DNA of 64,000 bases from Pelagibacteraceae bacterium. GTDB lineage: Bacteria > Pseudomonadota > Alphaproteobacteria > Pelagibacterales > Pelagibacteraceae. A model generated the notes under the pieces. The model was not told the origin of the DNA. It was given only the letters and a program-made list of their open reading frames with translations, and searched no databases. Shown here one piece after another: positions 63,473-64,000 of the stretch. The stretch covers positions 758,572-822,571 of the forward strand of contig JALEGD010000001.1 in the NCBI GenBank assembly GCA_022763425.1, read 5' to 3'. Positions within the stretch are counted from its first letter, which is position 1. The number at the start of each line of letters is the position of its first letter. A program made the translations under genes and the position numbers.

Positions 63473-64000
63473 ATATCTTAAAAAAAATTATTAATGATAA
63501 ATATGAAGAAGTTCGATTAGATAAAATAAATACCCCCCTTACTGAAATAAAAAAAAAAGTTTCAAACAAAAATAATGCATTTAGTAAATCTTTAAATGAA
63601 TTTAAAAAAAACAATAAAATAGCTATTATTGCTGAGATAAAAAAAGCTAGCCCATCAAAAGGTGTTTTGAAAGATAATTTTAATCACTTAAAAATTGCTG
63701 AAGAATATATTACAAGTAATGCAGCATGTTTATCGGTATTAACTGAAAAAAAATATTTTTTAGGAGATAAAAAATTTGTAACAGATATTAAAAAAAAATT
63801 TAATATCCCAATTTTAAATAAAGATTTTTTCATTGATCCCTATCAAGTTATTGAGGCAAATAAAAATGGAGCAGATTGCATATTGGTAATTATTAATTCA
63901 TCAGACAGCACTTTGATTAATGAATTAATTGCATCGGCTGATGAATTGGGAATGGATAGTATTCTTGAAATTCACAACGAAAAGGAAATGGAAATTGCAT
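63469..64000 (+). CDS. trpC: Indole-3-glycerol phosphate synthase, N-terminal part
   Basis: The frame starts at ATG 63469, overlapping the trpD stop (ATGA), and stays open to the right edge, giving 177 visible residues. They match TrpC, which closes the indole ring: NILKKIINDKYEEV, IAIIAEIKKASPSKGVL (catalytic Lys), LSVLTEKKYFLGD, PILNKDFFIDPYQV and GADCILVI. The protein is cut by the window edge, so the C-terminal part is not seen. Confidence 0.94.
   Translation, partial: MNILKKIINDKYEEVRLDKINTPLTEIKKKVSNKNNAFSKSLNEFKKNNKIAIIAEIKKASPSKGVLKDNFNHLKIAEEYITSNAACLSVLTEKKYFLGDKKFVTDIKKKFNIPILNKDFFIDPYQVIEANKNGADCILVIINSSDSTLINELIASADELGMDSILEIHNEKEMEIA

Overview
The window looks like a piece of a streamlined, very AT-rich alphaproteobacterial chromosome, most likely from the SAR11 clade (Pelagibacterales) or a close relative. 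The evidence is the low GC by eye, proteins rich in Lys, Ile and Asn, almost no spacer DNA, many stop/start overlaps (ATGA or TAATG), and alphaproteobacterial gene neighbourhoods: recG-sdhE, argS-x-nagZ-scpA-scpB-tatABC-serS, ntrY-ntrX-trkA, ispDF-pgpA-pncC and tpiA-secG-pyrG-kdsA-eno-ftsB-lipA-ratA. The taxon is inferred; no rRNA gene lies in the window.

Layout. 1-11.6 kb: recG (partial) and sdhE diverge; then yajC-secD-secF, uvrA on the other strand, and ssb-gyrA-coaD-cyclophilin-tgt. 11.6-17.1 kb is the most variable stretch. It holds tRNA-Lys running into a secreted SHOCT protein, three very small ORFs, an M48 protease with a twin-arginine-like leader, a 27-residue membrane ORF coupled to a DUF502 gene, a cyclophilin-like-fold gene diverging from a complete tyrosine recombinase, and a GT4 glycosyltransferase. 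17.0-23.4 kb is a minus-strand run: tatD, metG, holB, tmk, dacA, an RlpA/SPOR-like lipoprotein and mltB. 23.5-31.4 kb: tRNA-Ser abuts serS, followed by tatCBA, scpBA, nagZ, a small membrane ORF, argS and dgt. 31.4-38.1 kb: erpA-xth on plus; a mannose-1-P guanylyltransferase, ilvD and valS on minus. 38.1-44.6 kb: tRNA-Cys, tRNA-Asn, an XRE regulator, the plus-strand cassette photolyase / FAD oxidoreductase / DUF1365 / Cfa / cysteine synthase, a GIY-YIG gene and tRNA-Arg. 44.7-50.6 kb: trkH, trkA, ntrX, ntrY. 50.5-59 kb: ispDF, pgpA and pncC on plus; ratA, lipA, ftsB, eno, kdsA, pyrG, secG and tpiA on minus. 59-64 kb: a ppiD-like gene leads trpE-trpG-trpD-trpC, with trpC cut by the window edge.

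Functional themes are protein export (SecDF/YajC/SecG, TatABC, periplasmic foldases), envelope and peptidoglycan upkeep (dacA, mltB, nagZ, kdsA, FtsB), aminoacylation (metG, serS, argS, valS and five tRNAs), DNA repair and topology, NtrYX and Trk signalling and potassium transport, and Trp, Cys and branched-chain amino acid synthesis.

I see no CRISPR array, insertion sequence, prophage or recognisable defence island. The most notable signals are: a near-consensus promoter overlapped by a 9-bp-arm palindrome at the integrase start; a TGT enzyme missing two of four zinc ligands; NtrX lacking both GAFTGA and the Walker B glutamate; genes starting 5-6 nt after tRNA 3' ends; divergent genes whose start codons overlap (ntrY/ispDF); and a photolyase-Cfa photoprotection cassette beside an XRE regulator. 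No stretch over 300 bases is empty. The largest gene-poor pieces are 12610-12870 (tiny ORFs) and 14437-14628 (inverted repeats).
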